46,615 nucleotides of DNA from NCBI GenBank assembly GCA_022361035.1, contig JAKSBP010000429.1, positions 1 to 46,615 of the forward strand, read 5' to 3'. Both the position numbers and the translations under genes were made by a program. The DNA comes from Clostridia bacterium. GTDB taxonomy: Bacteria > Bacillota > Clostridia > Peptostreptococcales > Caminicellaceae. This document shows, piece by piece, positions 39,657-46,615 of this stretch; position 1 is the stretch's first letter, and every line of letters starts with the position of its first letter. Below the pieces are notes generated by a model, which was not told the DNA's origin, did no database searches, and saw nothing but the letters and a program-made list of their open reading frames with translations.

Positions 39657-39883
39657 ATTATTTTATCACTACGTTATTCGTTATATTCAATTTCTTATCC
39701 TACGTAATAGCCAAGCCCAAATAATTGAATTTAATTCTTAGAGGGCCTATTCCTAAACCTAATTCCTATATTAATCCATCACGAAAACATTGTGAGCTGC
39801 ACCGAATATATACAATCTACTCATAACTGATAGGCAATTTAAAAAATAAAAATGCTGGTAAAAGTTAAAAAAAGAATGGATAT

Positions 39884-39910
39884 AAAGGGGTAGAAATACT
39901 CTACCCCTTT
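39884..39910 (-). terminator. Hairpin terminator of the MFS gene
   Basis: A perfect 11-base inverted repeat AAAGGGGTAGA / TCTACCCCTTT with a 5-base loop, 11 bases after the MFS stop codon. On the minus strand a run of seven T follows about ten bases further on. Confidence 0.7.
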
Positions 39911-39920
39911 ACAGTCCTTA

Positions 39921-41093
39921 TTATTGAATAATATCTTTAGACGAGGCTAAGAAATACACAAAGAATACACCACATATAAAAGAGATGAACCCATATCCAC
40001 CAAAAATATCAAATTTTGAGGAAAAAAAGCCAAAACCTAAACCTACAACAATAAGTACTGCTCTTAATCCTAAAGATTGAAAAGAATCTATGGTGGCTCT
40101 CATGGAAGAATCAATTCGATGATGCAAATATCCAGTAACTATAGGTTCTATAATACCTGATACAATAGAAATCAAGAAAATCATCCCTAGACTAGTATAA
40201 TCTTTAACTACAGATAAGTATAGAAACCCTACTGTAAATACAAAAACCACTGCTGATAGCAATACTCTGTAACTGAATCGATTTTTTATAGCATAGGCAA
40301 TAATATTACCTGGTAGTCTTAGAAAACTTAGCACAGCTAAAAACAAACCAAAGTATATAACGGGGACTCCTAGCCTACTTATATATAGCTGCCAGAACTC
40401 ATCAATAAAATTAAGTGCTGAACCTATAACCATACCCGAAAGTAACACAATACAAATGCTGGGATTTTTTCCGAAAAAGTTCACAGAAGCTTTTATATAT
40501 TCTTTGATGGGAATAGGCATATCGATTTCACTTTGTATATCGGGTTCCACTAACACTAGTGATATGCACAAAGAAATAAACATGCCAACAAAAGATACCC
40601 AATAATTAAATTCAAATCCAAATCGATTGGCCATAAGGCTGCCACTTAATGCTGCCAATATTATGGCTAAAAACTCACACATATTCAATCGCCCCAAGTG
40701 CTTTTCAAAAGACTGTTCTTTACCACTTTTCAGCAATGAATCATAAAGCAGTGCATTCTCAGCTCCGCTACATGCAGAACCCCCAATACCTGCTAAAAAG
40801 GCTACCACAGCAAAGTGCCAGAATTTAGTTGAAAATACTAATATAAAAATTCCACAGCAGCCTAGAAAAGCATTCAAAACTACCATCTTCTTCCGACCCC
40901 ATTTATCAGCAATTATACCTGTTGGAATCTCAAGGAAAACAATAGTTATTGCGTAAATGATTTCTGTGTATACTACCATCTGGATTGTCATACCTCTTTG
41001 TTCCCAAAACAACCTTTCAATGACATAGGCAGGTATGAGGCTGTAAAAAAAACGAACAGCATAAAGTTTCCAGACATTTTGCATATAGTTCAT
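39921..41093 (-). CDS. MFS drug/metabolite efflux transporter
   Basis: 390 residues from the ATG at 41093, chosen because GAGAGGAG lies seven bases upstream; a longer frame from 41135 adds 14 polar residues. About 12 hydrophobic segments are present. The loop between helices 2 and 3 carries the MFS motif GIIADKWGRKKMV, and EIPTG precedes it. An R-D charged helix pattern (MCEF, VEPDIQ loops) resembles drug:proton antiporters of the tetracycline/macrolide efflux type. Substrate unknown. It lies 4.8 kb upstream of the NRPS start and has its own terminator; since the dedicated ABC exporter of the PKS cluster is destroyed, it could stand in, but nothing in the sequence shows this. The region 41094-41507 upstream is AT-rich with no other gene. 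Confidence 0.88.
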   Translation of the reverse strand: MNYMQNVWKLYAVRFFYSLIPAYVIERLFWEQRGMTIQMVVYTEIIYAITIVFLEIPTGIIADKWGRKKMVVLNAFLGCCGIFILVFSTKFWHFAVVAFLAGIGGSACSGAENALLYDSLLKSGKEQSFEKHLGRLNMCEFLAIILAALSGSLMANRFGFEFNYWVSFVGMFISLCISLVLVEPDIQSEIDMPIPIKEYIKASVNFFGKNPSICIVLLSGMVIGSALNFIDEFWQLYISRLGVPVIYFGLFLAVLSFLRLPGNIIAYAIKNRFSYRVLLSAVVFVFTVGFLYLSVVKDYTSLGMIFLISIVSGIIEPIVTGYLHHRIDSSMRATIDSFQSLGLRAVLIVVGLGFGFFSSKFDIFGGYGFISFICGVFFVYFLASSKDIIQ

Positions 41094-41507
41094 AATTAAA
41101 CTCCTCTCACTTTTGATTGTTAATTTTTCAACCAAAACGAGGAGGTGCTCGTGAACTATTTTGTACTGAGGCTTAACAGGGAGGTCTTATATAAAACATA
41201 AAAATATCTCCTTTTACTCATACTTGAATAGTATTTATTTTAATCTATTCACCACCACATACACAAGGGCTTATAAAGCTTATATCCATGTTTCATTTCA
41301 TAGCTCCAAATATAAACTTCCTAAGTAGTATTTTAAAATATCATAACATCAATCAATTCTACAATCAATATTTTTAAAGCTTATTAACGGATTTTTTCAA
41401 TTTAAATATTATGACCTTAGCCATATAATATTCCTAATAAGTATAATCACATTCTCTAAACATAAAGCATATGATAATTTTATAAGACTATGAAAGGAAT
41501 GAATAAT

Positions 41508-41645
41508 ATGTATAATTTCTATAAACCATACCCATATCCTTATTACGCTAACACACCAATGTATAGCTCCCACAATATGTATAATGTTTATAAAGCCTAT
41601 CCATATCCTTACCGAGTCAACACACCAATGTATAGCTCAAACTTC
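41508..41645 (+). repeat. 69-base in-frame tandem duplication inside the cupin gene
   Basis: Copies 41508-41576 and 41577-41645 share most bases, including the stretch ACACACCAATGTATAGCTC (with the preceding base varying), and encode the duplicated 23-residue leader. The divergence at several codons shows that the duplication is not very recent. Confidence 0.8.
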
Positions 41646-42080
41646 TCGAAACAGTCTGCTAAATTGAAGGATTATGGGTCAGAGCCCTTTGTCATTAATA
41701 TTGAAGAGGCTACTACTCAAAACAATACTTATCGTACCGCCCTATGGACAGGAGAACATCTTCAAGTTACCTTGATGAGCATAGAAGTTGGAGACGACAT
41801 AGGCTTAGAAATTCACCCCACAGTTGATCAATTCATACGAATTGAAGAAGGTCAAGGAATTGTTAAAATGGGTGATAGAAAAGATGAGTTGGACTTTCAA
41901 GAACAAGTCTATGATGACTTTGCCATCATGATACCTGCTGGTACATGGCACAATGTAATCAACACAGGCAAAACACCACTTAAATTGTATGCTATCTATG
42001 CACCACCTGAGCACCCCCGTGGTACGGTTCACGAAACAAAAGCAATCGCACAGGCTGCTGAGGGAGACCACCAACACTAA
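41508..42080 (+). CDS. Cupin-domain protein with duplicated Tyr/Pro-rich N-terminus
   Basis: 190 residues from the ATG at 41508; AAAGGA is nine bases upstream, whereas ATGs at 41490 and 41499 overlap or abut that site. Residues 1-46 are two 23-residue copies rich in Tyr and Pro (YKPYPYPYYANTPMYSS and YKAYPYPYRVNTPMYSS). The rest is a single cupin barrel: GLEIHPTVDQFIRIEEGQG is motif 1 (one metal His, second His replaced) and IPAGTWHNVINTG is motif 2. The tail is His-rich (EGDHQH). Homologous cupins in Firmicutes are often spore or stress proteins; the YPYP leader resembles spore-coat sequences. Sugar isomerase-like binding or metal storage are alternatives; the function is not established. 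It has its own terminator at 42160. Confidence 0.8.
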   Translation: MYNFYKPYPYPYYANTPMYSSHNMYNVYKAYPYPYRVNTPMYSSNFSKQSAKLKDYGSEPFVINIEEATTQNNTYRTALWTGEHLQVTLMSIEVGDDIGLEIHPTVDQFIRIEEGQGIVKMGDRKDELDFQEQVYDDFAIMIPAGTWHNVINTGKTPLKLYAIYAPPEHPRGTVHETKAIAQAAEGDHQH

Positions 42081-42159
42081 TTCCAAGGCTCCATTTCTTA
42101 AAAAATAGTCTTCATAGGCTTTTGTTTCTATTTAATTATTTGGTTTTTAAAATAATAAT

Positions 42160-42204
42160 AGGGCTGCAGCATTAAGAACATTATTCATTCTTTGCTGCAG
42201 CTCT
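42160..42204 (+). terminator. Rho-independent terminator after the cupin gene
   Basis: AGGGCTGCAGCA pairs with TGCTGCAGCTCT (12 pairs, one G-U), a 21-base loop between, followed by CTTTTA. It lies 80 bases after the cupin stop. Between here and 42506 an open plus-strand frame (42274-42561) lacks a ribosome site and is judged non-coding. Confidence 0.7.
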
Positions 42205-42506
42205 CTTTTACATATCTTATATTTATTATTCTCAGCTCTAATCCTTACTCTATCTTTTTTTAGTTAACCTATCTTGCTCTATACAGCTTATTATTCACAT
42301 ATTTTACCCCCTGCTGTGGTGAATACGATATATTTTCTTACGTTTGTCCATCTAACCCCACAGCCTAGCTTTTTCACATGGTTTATAAATTCTGATTTTC
42401 ATCCTATTCTAAGAGGTATAAGCCTTTCCCTAACTTTTTTCACACTATTAATTTACACATACAAACAGGGTATAATGGATTTACCGCTATTCTTGATAGT
42501 GATGGA

Positions 42507-42549
42507 TAAAAAGTGGTGTGTTAGCTTGCCAGCGACCACCGCTTTTTTA
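42507..42549 (-). terminator. Terminator of the ribbon-helix-helix gene
   Basis: On the minus strand AAAAAAGCGGTGGT pairs imperfectly with ACACCACTTTTT, leaving a T-run on the 3' side. It overlaps the RHH stop codon at 42547. Confidence 0.6.
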
Positions 42550-42725
42550 CTTATCCTCTAGGTCGTCATGAAACTTGTGAATACTTTTACGAATCATCTC
42601 TGAACGATTTAGTTTTTCAACTTCACAACATTTATCAAGTTTTTTAATTGTAGCTTCATCCATTCTTATTCGTACTGAGATATTCTTTGGATTGTCCGTA
42701 GGACGACCTATTTTTTTCCAGACAA
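42547..42725 (-). CDS. Ribbon-helix-helix (CopG/Arc-type) regulator with slippery start
   Basis: About 59 residues if frames are joined. A TTG at 42725, six bases after AGGAGGTG, reads M-S-G-K-K and then meets UAG at 42708-42710. Re-reading one A of the A7 run restores the frame I-G-R-P-T-D-N-P-K and the full RHH domain (NISVRIRMDEATIKKLDKC, LNRSEMIRKSIHKF) to TAA at 42547. MSxKKIGRPTDNPK is the usual N-terminus of this family, so the frame change lies exactly in the A run. The heptamer A-AAA-AAA abutting a stop is a classic -1 slippery site, and A runs also allow transcriptional slippage. A simple inactivating one-base loss is equally possible. The protein would bind the palindrome directly upstream (42737-42780). 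No toxin partner is adjacent in the same transcript. Confidence 0.7.
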
Positions 42726-42736
42726 ATATTCACCTC

Positions 42737-42780
42737 CTTTTGTATCTCCAAAACTATTATAACTTATGGAGATACAAAAG
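42737..42780 (-). promoter_or_regulatory. Palindromic operator flanking the RHH promoter -10
   Basis: A perfect 13-base inverted repeat (CTTTTGTATCTCC / GGAGATACAAAAG) with an 18-base spacer. The spacer contains TATAAT on the minus strand, and one arm runs into the Shine-Dalgarno sequence. This geometry fits autorepression by the RHH protein; it could also fold as an mRNA hairpin hiding the ribosome site. Confidence 0.65.
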
Positions 42781-42862
42781 TTAATAATAATGAAATATAG
42801 ATTATCTAATTATAAAGAGCCCATAAGATTATTAAAATCTTATAGGTTTTCTTTTTTCCTAC

Positions 42863-43669
42863 TTAACATATCAATCCTATTCTTTTATTAATATACTTCA
42901 ATATATTACTTTTTTCTTTTTCTGGTATAGACTCATTAAGGCGTGCTGCTGCTACAGGTAGTTCCCATTGTTGTATTTGTTCAATTTTAACTTCCGAGAT
43001 GCTTATATAGTGTTTCAAATACTCTTCATAAAACATATTTCTAATAAAATTAATAATTTTCTCTTCAATGTATGTCTTTTCTAAAACAATACCAAATTTA
43101 AATATTATAGATGTTCTTGCAACATCAGCTGCTGGACTACTTTTTGTTGCTGTCATCCAGTCAATAACTATTTGTTTGTTTTTTGTTAAAATTATGTTTT
43201 CTGGATGAAAATCTCCATGACACAAAACATTTCCATCATCAAGTTTTTCAATATATTTATGCAAATTTATCTTTATATCATTAGACAATAAATCTGTTTT
43301 TGATATGTCATTCTTAAGTTTTATTTTATAATTAGATAACTTAAAATCAACTTCTTGTTGAATACATTTATGTAATTCTGCTAATTTTTTAGCTTCTCTC
43401 TTTAATGTCCAAGGCTTAGATGCTATTGTTTTCATCATGGTTATTCCATTAATGCGTTCATAGATGATACCATATCTATTTTCCATTTCTACAACTTTGT
43501 ATACTTTGGGTGTTAAATTCAATTTTTTATAAATATTCAAACTACTCTCATACTCATATTCAATTATTTTTTTAGGAATTCCTTGTCTAAAAAGCTTTAA
43601 AATTTTATCCGTCTCCCACTCAAATACTTCTGCTGTTTTACCTTGTCCAATCAATATCTTGTGTTCCAT
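42863..43669 (-). CDS. Aminoglycoside phosphotransferase-family kinase
   Basis: 268 residues. It shows the APH/choline-kinase fold signatures: a Gly-rich start (LIGQGKTAEVFEW) followed by the nucleotide-binding Lys (DKILKLFR), the catalytic loop LCHGDFHPENIIL (Asp about 151) and the metal-binding VIDWMTA. The family phosphorylates small hydroxylated molecules, including aminoglycosides, choline and homoserine; the substrate here cannot be assigned. ATG with AAGGTG upstream. It is transcribed toward the RHH operator region but separated by 80 bases, and is probably monocistronic or paired with the GNAT gene 185 bases upstream. Confidence 0.85.
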   Translation of the reverse strand: MEHKILIGQGKTAEVFEWETDKILKLFRQGIPKKIIEYEYESSLNIYKKLNLTPKVYKVVEMENRYGIIYERINGITMMKTIASKPWTLKREAKKLAELHKCIQQEVDFKLSNYKIKLKNDISKTDLLSNDIKINLHKYIEKLDDGNVLCHGDFHPENIILTKNKQIVIDWMTATKSSPAADVARTSIIFKFGIVLEKTYIEEKIINFIRNMFYEEYLKHYISISEVKIEQIQQWELPVAAARLNESIPEKEKSNILKYINKRIGLIC

Positions 43670-43853
43670 ATTACACCTTCTTTTTTCAAAATAACAATAC
43701 TAAACCGTTACTTTAAGAGTATTAATGACATACATTCATTAATACATACCATAGTGTCAGGTACTATTAGGAAAATATTAGCATATCATAGGGGGTCAGG
43801 CTAGAACACGTACAAATTTTAAGACAGCCTTATCTTACATTATCATAATCTTC

Positions 43854-44369
43854 TCATAGTGATTTAGCAAAGTTCAAACTATCCATCCATTTTCCATTCA
43901 CTTCAATATAGTTTTCCACTTTTTCAACAAGTACAAATCCATTTTTCTCTAAAACTCTTTGTGAAGCTACATTTTCTGATGATGTTCCTGCATCAACTCG
44001 CCCAAATTTATGCTCTTCAAATCCTACTTTTAATGCAATTCGAACAGCTTTCGTCGCTATACCTTTGTCATTATCATCTTTACCAATCCTATATCCTAAT
44101 TCTGCACTTTTAACTTCGCCATCTCGTATAGAAAAGAAATTGACTCTCCCAACCATTTTACCAACTTCATCTCTTATTACGTACATGAAACACTCACCTC
44201 GGTTTTGTTCATCAATTAACTCTCTTATGATTTTATTGAATACTTCAAATTTATAATATTCATCCCCCCTCGAAGGAAGAGACTCTTCAAAATATGCTCT
44301 ATTTTTAATTTCAAAATCGTATATGTCTTGCGCATTTTGTATATTTAACAATTCAATCATTATTTTCAT
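43854..44369 (-). CDS. GNAT acetyltransferase, RimJ/RimL type
   Basis: 171 residues. The acetyl-CoA-binding motif A is visible as ELGYRIGKDDNDKGIATKAV, followed by the family's ASQRVLEKNGF motif and a VEKVENYIEVNGKWMDSLNF ending. RimJ/RimL-like enzymes acetylate protein N-termini or small molecules; the target is unknown. The start is either the ATG at 44369 or the one at 44360; GAGGT lies 11-20 bases upstream. The spacing to the APH gene leaves room for its own terminator, although none is strong. Confidence 0.85.
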   Translation of the reverse strand: MKIMIELLNIQNAQDIYDFEIKNRAYFEESLPSRGDEYYKFEVFNKIIRELIDEQNRGECFMYVIRDEVGKMVGRVNFFSIRDGEVKSAELGYRIGKDDNDKGIATKAVRIALKVGFEEHKFGRVDAGTSSENVASQRVLEKNGFVLVEKVENYIEVNGKWMDSLNFAKSL

Positions 44370-44674
44370 AGCTAGTCTGAACCTCTAATCGTCCTTTGAT
44401 TTCCTTTTATCTTATCAAATCAGCTATACAGTGTCAAAAAGAACCATCCCTGTTGACATACGTTTTTTTGCATCGTTGTCTTTACTATAATTATTTTTTC
44501 TAGTTTTTTAAAATTACTTGACTTTCTATAGTATCTGAACCTAGTTTGGTCATTAAATTTATAAATGTAACTTATATTGAGAGAGGGCATATAATGATAT
44601 AGTAAAGGAAGATAACTGTTACGTGTAATAAAGATGCTAATCAAACAATGTGTAGATTGTTAATAAAAATTTGG

Positions 44675-45036
44675 AATATGTAACTTGTGGGGTACAGATT
44701 GAAAAATCGATGAAAATAATTGGATGATACGTGGGCTCTTCATAAGCTCTACATGGATACTGAAAAATTGATATTGCTTACAAATGTGAAAGGCTTACAT
44801 AAGGATATCAATGATAAAACAACATTTATCTCTCAGCTTACAAAGGGTGAGACAAGCCCTTGATAGGCTAGATTATGAATGGAGGAATTAAGCTTAAGCT
44901 AGGATGCTAAATATCGTCTACAGAAAGTGATACAAAAATATTTATATGATAAATGGAAGAAAGAAACGTCCTTTGCCGCTGTAAATATTTACAAACAAAT
45001 AGATTGGGACCATGATAAAGAAAGGAGAGAATCGAA
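44675..45036 (+). pseudogene. argB: argB (acetylglutamate kinase) 3' pseudogene
   Basis: Three frames hold consecutive pieces of acetylglutamate kinase. The clearest is MDTEKLILLTNVKGLHKDIN (44753 onward, matching AEKLILLTDVKGL), ending at a TGA at 44863. The next frame gives DKPLIG, a stop, and IMNGGIKLKLG (matching the ISGGMIPK region). Just before argD comes IFTNK, a stop, and IGTMIKKGE (matching the LEIFTDKGIGTMI end of ArgB). The catalytic N-terminal half is absent. argB normally precedes argD in argCJBD operons, so this is an eroded copy still in its old place, with its end abutting the argD start. Confidence 0.85.
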
Positions 45037-46197
45037 ATGGGAAAAAAAAATCTAATGAACTCATACACTAAATTCAATGTTAATTTTGAGAAAGGTATAG
45101 GTACGAGGGTTTACGATTCAGAGGGTAAGGAGTACTTAGATTTTATTGCAGGATTGGCAGTAAACTGTCTTGGCCATTGTCATCCCGCGATTGTTAAAGC
45201 CCTTGACGAACAGAGTAAGAAGCTCATACATGTTTCAAATCTTTACTGGACATCTCCCCAGATAGAGCTGGCTGAGAAGTTAGTAGCTCTAAGTGACCAT
45301 GATACAGTATTTTTTTGCAACAGTGGATCAGAAGCTAATGAAGCCGCCATAAAAATAGCTAGGAAATATGGTAAGCTTACGGGGGATATGGAAAAGTATG
45401 AAATCATAACTATGGAAAACTCCTTCCATGGAAGAACACTAGGAGCATTAGCTATTATGGGACAGAAAAAGTATAAAAAAGACTTTATGCCTCTGATGGA
45501 AGGGGTAAAGAGTGTAAAGTTTAACGATATAGGTGATTTAAAGGAAAAAGTTTCTGAGAAAACCTGCGGGGTGATTATAGAGCCTATGCAAGGAAGATGC
45601 ATTAAAATTGCCCATATAGAATTTCTAATGGAAGCAAAGAAACTATGTGAAGAATACAATGCCCTTCTAATATTTGATGAGGTTCAATGTGGCATAGGAA
45701 GAACCGGAGACTTATTTGCATATAAAAGCTTTGGAGTAATCCCCGATGTAGTATGTTTAGCAAAGGGGCTTGGGGGAGGTTTTCCAATTGGTGCAGTATT
45801 AGCCAATGAAAAATCCTCTATTTTTAAACCTGGGGATCATGGTTCTACCTTTGGAGGAAACCCATTAGGATGTGCGGTTTCATTGGCAGTGCTAAAGGAA
45901 CTGACTGAGAATAAGGTGCTTGAAGGAGTTAAGAAGAAAGAGGCAATTTTTAAAGAGGGAATAGAAAAACTTGCAGCTAAGTATAATTTCATAAAAAAGA
46001 TAGGTGGAAAGGGACTAATACTAGGATTGCATCTAAATATAAATAACAATATGGTAATTATAAGAGCCTTTGAAAAAGGATTGTTATTAATAGGAGCAGG
46101 TAACAACGTAATCAAAATAGCTCCACCTCTTAACATAACAGAAGATGAAATAAATAAAGGATTAAAAATTCTAGAAGAAGTTTTTCAGGAACTGTAA
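45037..46197 (+). CDS. argD: Acetylornithine aminotransferase
   Basis: 386 residues, a class III PLP aminotransferase that converts N-acetylglutamate semialdehyde to N-acetylornithine in arginine synthesis. PLP-site features include FCNSGSEANEAAIKIARKY (phosphate and ring contacts), SFHGRT, the Asp in LLIFDEVQCGIGRTG, and the Schiff-base Lys in LAKGLGGGFPIGAV (about 243). The length is normal for ArgD. AAAGGAGAG precedes the ATG. Its only arg neighbour is the argB pseudogene directly upstream, so it must depend on arg genes elsewhere or serve another aminotransferase role such as succinylornithine or lysine-pathway chemistry. No ArgR box was recognised. Confidence 0.92.
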   Translation: MGKKNLMNSYTKFNVNFEKGIGTRVYDSEGKEYLDFIAGLAVNCLGHCHPAIVKALDEQSKKLIHVSNLYWTSPQIELAEKLVALSDHDTVFFCNSGSEANEAAIKIARKYGKLTGDMEKYEIITMENSFHGRTLGALAIMGQKKYKKDFMPLMEGVKSVKFNDIGDLKEKVSEKTCGVIIEPMQGRCIKIAHIEFLMEAKKLCEEYNALLIFDEVQCGIGRTGDLFAYKSFGVIPDVVCLAKGLGGGFPIGAVLANEKSSIFKPGDHGSTFGGNPLGCAVSLAVLKELTENKVLEGVKKKEAIFKEGIEKLAAKYNFIKKIGGKGLILGLHLNINNNMVIIRAFEKGLLLIGAGNNVIKIAPPLNITEDEINKGLKILEEVFQEL

Positions 46198-46354
46198 GCA
46201 TGGTAGTGTAAAAAGCTCTATAAAAAACAATGAAGTAAAAAATATATCTACTAAAGTAGATGGCTTAGATGCAAATCACCGTAGTCGGTCTTACCAAAAT
46301 TGCTTACAAACAGCAATCAAAAGGATGTTGGATGACTACTGAGATTAAAATAAA

Positions 46355-46413
46355 CAAAGCAAGTAGGAGTAACTAAGCTTTTTAAATAAGCCTAATTAAT
46401 CCTACTTGCTTTG
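46355..46413. terminator. Bidirectional hairpin between argD and the next gene
   Basis: A perfect 14-base inverted repeat (CAAAGCAAGTAGGA / TCCTACTTGCTTTG) with a 31-base loop, lying between convergent genes (argD on plus, the partial gene on minus). The stretch 46198-46354 before it holds no recognised gene. Confidence 0.6.
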
Positions 46414-46420
46414 CTCAATA

Positions 46421-46615
46421 TTAAGGCTCATTCTCCATCACCCTAGATATACTTATTGTTTTGTCCTCTAAAGCAGTAAAAGCTATTTTACACTCTTCTT
46501 TTTTCTTCGATAACTCTTTATAGTATTTCAGCATATCATAATCACAAGTAAGCACTTTAGATTTGTAACTTTCACTATCTAGCGATACTCTCATTATTTC
46601 TACTTCAAATTGAAA
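46421..46615 (-). CDS. Hypothetical protein, C-terminal part (partial)
   Basis: The minus-strand frame is open from the right window edge to a TAA at 46421, about 64 codons. It ends EDKTISISRVMENEP and contains YDMLKYYKELSKKKEECKIA, which looks helical. It is cut at its 5' end and no family is recognised. The convergent hairpin just beyond it supports a real gene end. Confidence 0.5.
   Translation of the reverse strand, partial: FQFEVEIMRVSLDSESYKSKVLTCDYDMLKYYKELSKKKEECKIAFTALEDKTISISRVMENEP

Noticed and set aside
42274..42561. Plus-strand 95-codon hydrophobic frame
   Set aside because: It has no ribosome site, lies between two terminators and runs across the RHH terminator; probably chance.
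44429..44460. TGTCAA ... TTGACA inverted repeat near the GNAT gene
   Set aside because: The arms are six bases and there is a single copy; it resembles pieces of REP/Y1-type elements but no transposase or second copy is present.

Overview
The window is AT-rich, with Shine-Dalgarno sites of the AGGAGG/GGGGAG type and frequent TTG or GTG starts, and its genes look like those of a low-GC Clostridia-class Firmicute. No rRNA, tRNA, CRISPR array or intact transposase was seen, so the genus cannot be named from this sequence alone.

Left flank (1-1.8 kb, minus strand). This holds a PchR/YbtA-like AraC regulator and the 5' part of a YbtP/IrtA-type ABC exporter-fold transporter. Each is preceded by a near-consensus Fur box, so this looks like an iron-repressed iron/siderophore uptake locus that continues off the left edge. 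An arylamine N-acetyltransferase-family gene (2.1-2.9 kb, minus) and a SUKH-like gene (3.3-3.8 kb, plus) follow.

Main body (about 4-35 kb, all minus, transcribed right to left). This is a hybrid NRPS / trans-AT polyketide synthase cluster. In transcription order: a two-module NRPS (A-T-C-A-T plus a C-terminal half-condensation domain; the second A domain carries a glycine-like code), a discrete acyltransferase, and three complete KS-DH-KR-ACP proteins. Then come a KS-DH protein whose KR and ACP have been lost to a deletion, a decayed ketosynthase, a type II thioesterase, the scrambled remains of an ABC-2 exporter, a second divergent acyltransferase, and a stand-alone KS lacking the second catalytic histidine. 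The reading inferred from this order is that an unidentified amino acid is joined to glycine, and the dipeptidyl thioester is then extended by three KS-DH-KR modules into a conjugated (triene-type) chain. No thioesterase domain is fused to the line. The promoter-proximal half is intact and the distal half carries at least three separate deletion/frameshift scars, so this is a cluster caught during erosion or re-tailoring.

Right flank (35-46.6 kb). A 2.4 kb stretch without an intact recognisable gene is followed by a flavodoxin-SCP2-membrane fusion oxidoreductase, an MFS efflux protein, a cupin with a duplicated Tyr/Pro-rich leader, and a ribbon-helix-helix regulator with a slippery A7-UAG and a perfect operator palindrome. 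After these come an APH-family kinase, a GNAT acetyltransferase, an argB pseudogene directly upstream of intact argD, and the 3' end of an unrecognised gene. Several genes are separated by clear hairpin terminators.
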